Below are positions 60,525-64,000 of a stretch of DNA of 64,000 bases, piece by piece. Within the stretch, counting starts at the first letter, position 1; each line of letters starts with the position of its first letter. The DNA lies in NCBI RefSeq assembly GCF_024753245.1, contig NZ_JANUGX010000018.1, forward strand, positions 54,179 to 118,178, given 5' to 3'. The translations under genes and the position numbers were made by a program. The stretch is from Massilia norwichensis. GTDB lineage: Bacteria > Pseudomonadota > Gammaproteobacteria > Burkholderiales > Burkholderiaceae_D. The notes below the pieces were generated by a model. That model had not been told where the DNA came from, did not search any database, and saw nothing but the letters and a program-made list of their open reading frames with translations.

Positions 60525-61538
60525 TCAGGCGTTGCTGAGCGCGTTCGACAGCAGCTTGGCGGTGATGTCGACGATCGGGATCACGCGTTCGTAGGCCATG
60601 CGGGTCGGGCCGATCACGCCGAGGGTGCCGACGATCTTGCCGTTCACCTCGTAGGGCGCGGTGACCACGCTCATCTCGTCCATCGGCACCAGCTTGGATT
60701 CGCCGCCGATGAAGATCTGCACGCCGCCGGCCTTGCTGGAGGTGTCGAGCAGCTGCATCAGGCCGGTCTTCTGCTCGAACATCTCGAACATCTGGCGCAG
60801 CGAGCTCATGTTCGAGGAGAGATCGCTCACCGACAGCAGGTTGCGCTCGCCGGCGATGACCATGTCGTCGGTTTCCTGCAGCGCTTCGCTGCCGGCATCC
60901 ACGGCCGACTGCATCAGGCGCGCCATGTCGTCGCTCAGCTGGCGCAGCTCGCTGGTCAGGCGCGCCCGCACCTGGTCGAAGGACAGGCCGGCGAAATTCT
61001 GGTTCAGGTAGTTGGCCGATTGCGTCAGCTGCGCCGGCGAGTAGTCGACGTCGGTCAGCAACAGACGGTTCTGCACGTCGCCGCGCGGGTCGACGATCAC
61101 CAGCAGGATGCGCTTTTCCGACAGGCGCAGGAATTCGATCTGCTGGAACGCCGATTCGCGCCGCGGGCTCTGCACCACGCCGGCGAACTGCGACAGCGAG
61201 GACAGCATCTGGGCGGCGTTGGCGATTACCTTTTGCGGCTGGTGCGCGGGCAGGCGCATGCCGGCGCCGACGGCGTCCTCGTCGATCTGCTGCACGGTGA
61301 GCAGGGTATCGACGAAGATGCGGTAGCCGCGCGGCGTCGGGATCCGGCCGGCCGAGGTGTGCGGGCTGGCGACATAGCCCATCTCTTCGAGGTCGGCCAT
61401 GATGTTGCGGATCGTGGCCGGCGACAGGTCGAGGCCGGAAATCTTCGACAGCGCGCGCGAGCCGACAGGCTGGCCGTCGGCAATATAGCGCTCGACCAGG
61501 GCTTTCAGCAGGGTTTGTGCACGGTTATCGAGTTGCAT
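60525..61538 (-). CDS. hrcA: Heat-inducible transcription repressor HrcA
   Basis: A 337-residue repressor of class I heat-shock genes through CIRCE operators. The winged-helix N-terminus ([41 protein letters not shown], in pieces) and the GAF-like ligand region ([25 protein letters not shown]) match the family. It lies about 50 kb from grpE-dnaK-dnaJ; no CIRCE element (TTAGCACTC-N9-GAGTGCTAA) was seen near those genes or elsewhere here. Confidence 0.95.
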   Translation of the reverse strand: MQLDNRAQTLLKALVERYIADGQPVGSRALSKISGLDLSPATIRNIMADLEEMGYVASPHTSAGRIPTPRGYRIFVDTLLTVQQIDEDAVGAGMRLPAHQPQKVIANAAQMLSSLSQFAGVVQSPRRESAFQQIEFLRLSEKRILLVIVDPRGDVQNRLLLTDVDYSPAQLTQSANYLNQNFAGLSFDQVRARLTSELRQLSDDMARLMQSAVDAGSEALQETDDMVIAGERNLLSVSDLSSNMSSLRQMFEMFEQKTGLMQLLDTSSKAGGVQIFIGGESKLVPMDEMSVVTAPYEVNGKIVGTLGVIGPTRMAYERVIPIVDITAKLLSNALSNA

Positions 61539-61586
61539 GGTTCACATTATGCACGTTCGCCAGTCCGCTGGGGAGTCGTACGCGCC

Positions 61587-62300
61587 TCACGCATGGCTGC
61601 GCTTGAGCCAATCCAGCAGTTCGTCGAAGTTGCGCACGATCGCATCCGGCTCGACGCCGTGTTCGATGTGCTTGTTGCTGCCGTTGCGGTTCATCCAGAC
61701 GCCGCGCATGCCCACCTTCTGCGCGCCCTGCACGTCGAGCAACACATCGTCGCCGACATAGACCGCGTCCCAGGGCGCCACGTCCAGCGCGCGGCAGCCG
61801 GCCAGGAAGATCGCCGGCTCCGGCTTGGCCACCCCCAGCTGCGGCGCCGAGACCGCGGCCTGGAAGTGGTGCGCCAGGCCGATCGTCTGCAAATCCGCGT
61901 TGCCGTTGGTGATGGCGCCCAGCCGCACCCTGCCCTTCAGGCGCAGCAAGCCCGGCACCACATCGTCGTAAGGCACCACGGCGTTGCGCGCGGCAAAGAA
62001 TTCGGCCATCGCCAGCTCGACCTTGGCGGCGTCCTCGCCGGCCGTTTCGAATGCGGCCAGCAGGCCCGCGCGGCGCAGCTTGCCCAGGTCGAGCTGGAAC
62101 TCGGGCTGGCGCGCCAGCAGCTCCAGGCGGGCCTGGCGCAGGCTGTCGATCGTGAACTGCTGGGCAACACGCGGCGCGTGCTCGCGCAGCCAGGCGAACA
62201 GGATTTCCTCGGCCTGCAGGATCACCGGGGCGATCGGCCACAGCGTATCGTCCAGGTCGAACAGGATGGCCTCGGGCCAGGCGGGTCGGGTCGTGGTCAT
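61587..62300 (-). CDS. HAD-family hydrolase
   Basis: A 237-residue HAD-IA phosphatase. Motif I is ILFDLDDTLWP, motif II is LGAITNGN, motif III the Lys of GVAKPEPAIFL, motif IV YVGDDVLLDVQGA. It is likely a nucleotide or sugar phosphatase (YjjG/pyrimidine 5'-nucleotidase-like), but the substrate is not readable. The ATG at 62300 has no strong ribosome site. It lies 48 bases upstream of hrcA on the same strand. Confidence 0.88.
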   Translation of the reverse strand: MTTTRPAWPEAILFDLDDTLWPIAPVILQAEEILFAWLREHAPRVAQQFTIDSLRQARLELLARQPEFQLDLGKLRRAGLLAAFETAGEDAAKVELAMAEFFAARNAVVPYDDVVPGLLRLKGRVRLGAITNGNADLQTIGLAHHFQAAVSAPQLGVAKPEPAIFLAGCRALDVAPWDAVYVGDDVLLDVQGAQKVGMRGVWMNRNGSNKHIEHGVEPDAIVRNFDELLDWLKRSHA

Positions 62301-62492
62301 GCTCGGGAAGGGAGGGAGGGCAACCAAGCATAGCGAGGGCGGCCATGAAAATCAACGGCGCGCAGATGTCGTTACACCGTGATACAAAGGCAAATGAAGC
62401 CTTGACTAGTCAAATGGACTAAAATGTCGGGCAATATTCTACTCAGCGGTGCCGCCGGTCCTCCGTGCGCCATCCCGTCCAACGGAGATTCT

Positions 62493-63134
62493 ATGAAGAG
62501 TTCGATCCTGTATGCCGGCGCTGCGCTGGCATGCGCGCTTGGCCTGTCCGCCTGCGGCGGCGGCGATGGCGACCTGCCCCTGACCGTGTCGGTTCTCGGC
62601 GGCGTGACCAAGACTGGCCTGGTGCTGGTCAACAAGAGCAACGGCGATGAAATCGCGGTGCCGGCCGGCGCCGCCAGCGTGCAGTTCCCGAAATACGTGT
62701 CGACCGATGACGAGTTCAACATCGATACCAAGACCCTGCCGTCGAACGTCGAGAAGTGCACCTTCACCAACAACAAGGCGCGCGCCAACTATTACACGGT
62801 CTATACCTCGGCACCGACGGTGTTCTGCACGATCAAGACCCACCCGCTGACGGTGACCGTCAAAGGCCTGACCGACGCCGGCCTGGTGCTGGTGAACGGC
62901 TCCGACCGCCAGACCGTCACGCCGAACGGCGGCGCGGACGTGCCGGTGAAGATGGCCGATATTCCGGAAGACGGTCCGTACGGCGTCACGATCCTGAGCC
63001 AGCCGGGCACGCCTGCGACGGCCACCACGCCGGCCCAGCAGACGCAAACCTGCACCATCAGCGGCGGCAGCGGCACCATGACCGCGACCGGCCCGGGCAC
63101 CACGCCTGTGGTGACCTGCGGTCCGAAGACCTAA
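62493..63134 (+). CDS. Lipoprotein with Ig-like repeats, first of two paralogues
   Basis: A 213-residue lipoprotein with lipobox LSAC (Cys21), followed by GGGDGD. Two repeats of about 75 residues share the pattern V-xx-GL-xx-V-LVN-x(8)-VP-x-GA and end in C-x(2-4)-S or T, suggesting Ig-like beta-sandwiches. RBS CGGAGA lies six bases before the ATG. The next gene is a paralogue with the same start and pattern. Not a family I can name. Confidence 0.75.
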   Translation: MKSSILYAGAALACALGLSACGGGDGDLPLTVSVLGGVTKTGLVLVNKSNGDEIAVPAGAASVQFPKYVSTDDEFNIDTKTLPSNVEKCTFTNNKARANYYTVYTSAPTVFCTIKTHPLTVTVKGLTDAGLVLVNGSDRQTVTPNGGADVPVKMADIPEDGPYGVTILSQPGTPATATTPAQQTQTCTISGGSGTMTATGPGTTPVVTCGPKT

Positions 63135-63159
63135 TCATCTGGAATCTGGAGAATAAAGT

Positions 63160-63849
63160 ATGAAGTTCCACCTCGTGCGCCCGGCCCTGGTCCTGGCTTC
63201 ATCCCTGGTCCTGGCGTCCTGTGGCGGTGGCGGCAGCGAAACCTATCCGGTCAAGGTGACGGTGTCGAACGTCCTGTACAAGGGCCTGATCCTGACCACC
63301 AACGGCCAGGAACTGGCCGTCGATCCGCCTGCCAAGGCCGGCGACAGTGTCGTCCTGACCTTCCCCAACGGACTCGACTACGGCACCTACTACAACGTGA
63401 TCCCGAAAGGCGGCAGCGCCGCCGGCGGCGGTTCGCAACCGGCGCACCAGAACTGCGCCACCAACGGCTATCCGCGCGAATACGGCACCGCAGGCCAGAC
63501 CGCCTCGGTCGAGTCGGCCCGTACGCCGGCCATCGAGGTGTACTACAACTGCACGGTCAATGAGTACGTCCTGAGCGGCACGATCACCGGCCTGACCTCC
63601 GCCGACGCCAGCATCACGCTGATCAACGGCAGCAACAGCCAGACCACCGTTGCCGGCAACGCCACGACCAGCCCGCTCGCGTTCAACCTGGCGCCGGTTG
63701 CCTACGGCACCAGCTTTGGCGTGACGATCCTGACCCAGCCGACCGGCTTTACCTGCACCATCGCCAACAATACTGGCGTGATGGACGACGCGCTGGAAAA
63801 GCTGGGAGGCAAGAAGGACATTGCCGTGACCTGCACCAAGAATAGCTGA
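63160..63849 (+). CDS. Lipoprotein with Ig-like repeats, second paralogue
   Basis: A 229-residue lipoprotein with lipobox LASC (Cys21) followed by GGGGSE. It shares two repeats with the previous gene (KGLILTTNGQELAV; LSGTITGLTSADASITLINGSNSQTTV; TSFGVTILTQPTGFTCTIAN), separated by a Gly-rich insert with cysteines. The ATG follows TGGAGAATAAAGT. A role in the envelope is inferred only from the lipobox. Confidence 0.75.
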   Translation: MKFHLVRPALVLASSLVLASCGGGGSETYPVKVTVSNVLYKGLILTTNGQELAVDPPAKAGDSVVLTFPNGLDYGTYYNVIPKGGSAAGGGSQPAHQNCATNGYPREYGTAGQTASVESARTPAIEVYYNCTVNEYVLSGTITGLTSADASITLINGSNSQTTVAGNATTSPLAFNLAPVAYGTSFGVTILTQPTGFTCTIANNTGVMDDALEKLGGKKDIAVTCTKNS

Positions 63850-64000
63850 GGCAAGTCTTTGTAGTTGCGAGAGAGATATCTTTGTTGCGCATATCGAATA
63901 TTCCAAACAGAAATTGGACGAATATGCTGTAACGCAGCATACTGCTTCCTGTCTCCTCCAACTCTCCTCAAAAAAGAATTGGATTTAAGCCCGCCTCAAC
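63850..64000 (+). other. Non-coding tail of the window
   Basis: No gene is supported in the last 150 bases. A perfect 7-base inverted repeat (TATGCTG/CAGCATA, 63923-63941, 5-base loop) lies 74 bases after the second lipoprotein. It lacks a T tract; it could be a weak terminator or an operator for a gene beyond the window. Confidence 0.35.

Overview
The window is about 64 kb of GC-rich (roughly 65 %), densely packed chromosomal DNA. It looks like a Betaproteobacterium of the order Burkholderiales, probably Oxalobacteraceae (Massilia-like). This assignment is inference from gene order and content: grpE-dnaK-dnaJ behind heat-shock promoters; fur divergent from bamE-dapB next to leuS-lptE-holA-proA; a PEP-CTERM protein with a sigma-54 promoter; many c-di-GMP proteins; and pcm-rhodanese-tolC. 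I see no prophage, insertion sequence, CRISPR array or rRNA operon. The mobile-looking signal is two families of short palindromic intergenic repeats.

Layout. 1-2.7 kb: partial succinate-semialdehyde dehydrogenase, a DUF4844-like protein, and a carbonic anhydrase/MazG-like pair. 2.7-11 kb (minus strand): dnaJ, dnaK, grpE, hemH, recN, nadK, with sigma-32 promoters before grpE and dnaK and a LexA box before nadK-recN. 11-19 kb: a DUF3667 membrane protein, a sorbosone-dehydrogenase-like lipoprotein, OsmC, glyoxalase I, an FMN riboswitch with ribB, then tolC, a rhodanese and pcm. 19-25 kb: TetR regulator, YkgJ-type protein, uppP, recQ, a LytS/LytTR-type two-component pair, trmB. 25-32 kb: PEP-CTERM protein, AstE/AspA-type hydrolase, a membrane GGDEF-EAL protein and a hybrid histidine kinase. 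32-39 kb: tRNA-Gly(CCC), serine acetyltransferase, TraB/GumN protein, a SOS-boxed radical SAM/UdgX repair operon, an RsbQ-like hydrolase and an alcohol dehydrogenase. 39-50 kb: M16 peptidase, Sel1-repeat protein, a GGDEF-EAL response regulator with an HDOD-GAF-histidine kinase, and a Bcr/CflA exporter. 50-64 kb: THUMP rRNA methyltransferase, hemJ, proA, holA, lptE, leuS, a barstar homologue, dapB, bamE, fur, a hydrolase, hrcA, a HAD hydrolase and two tandem lipoproteins.

How the genes work together. Three stress regulons can be read from DNA sites: heat shock (two sigma-32 promoters, plus hrcA elsewhere in the window), SOS (two CTGT-N8-ACAG LexA boxes, one before nadK-recN and one before the radical SAM/UdgX operon) and iron (fur). 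The least understood system is the two-gene radical SAM plus DUF4130-UdgX operon. Its genes overlap by ATGA and a LexA operator covers its promoter, which predicts a damage-induced uracil-DNA repair or sensing pathway with an unknown radical SAM step. Outer-membrane and envelope biogenesis (lptE, bamE, uppP, tolC), haem synthesis (hemH, hemJ) and c-di-GMP signalling are the other themes. All identifications come from reading the translated sequence; no database search was run.
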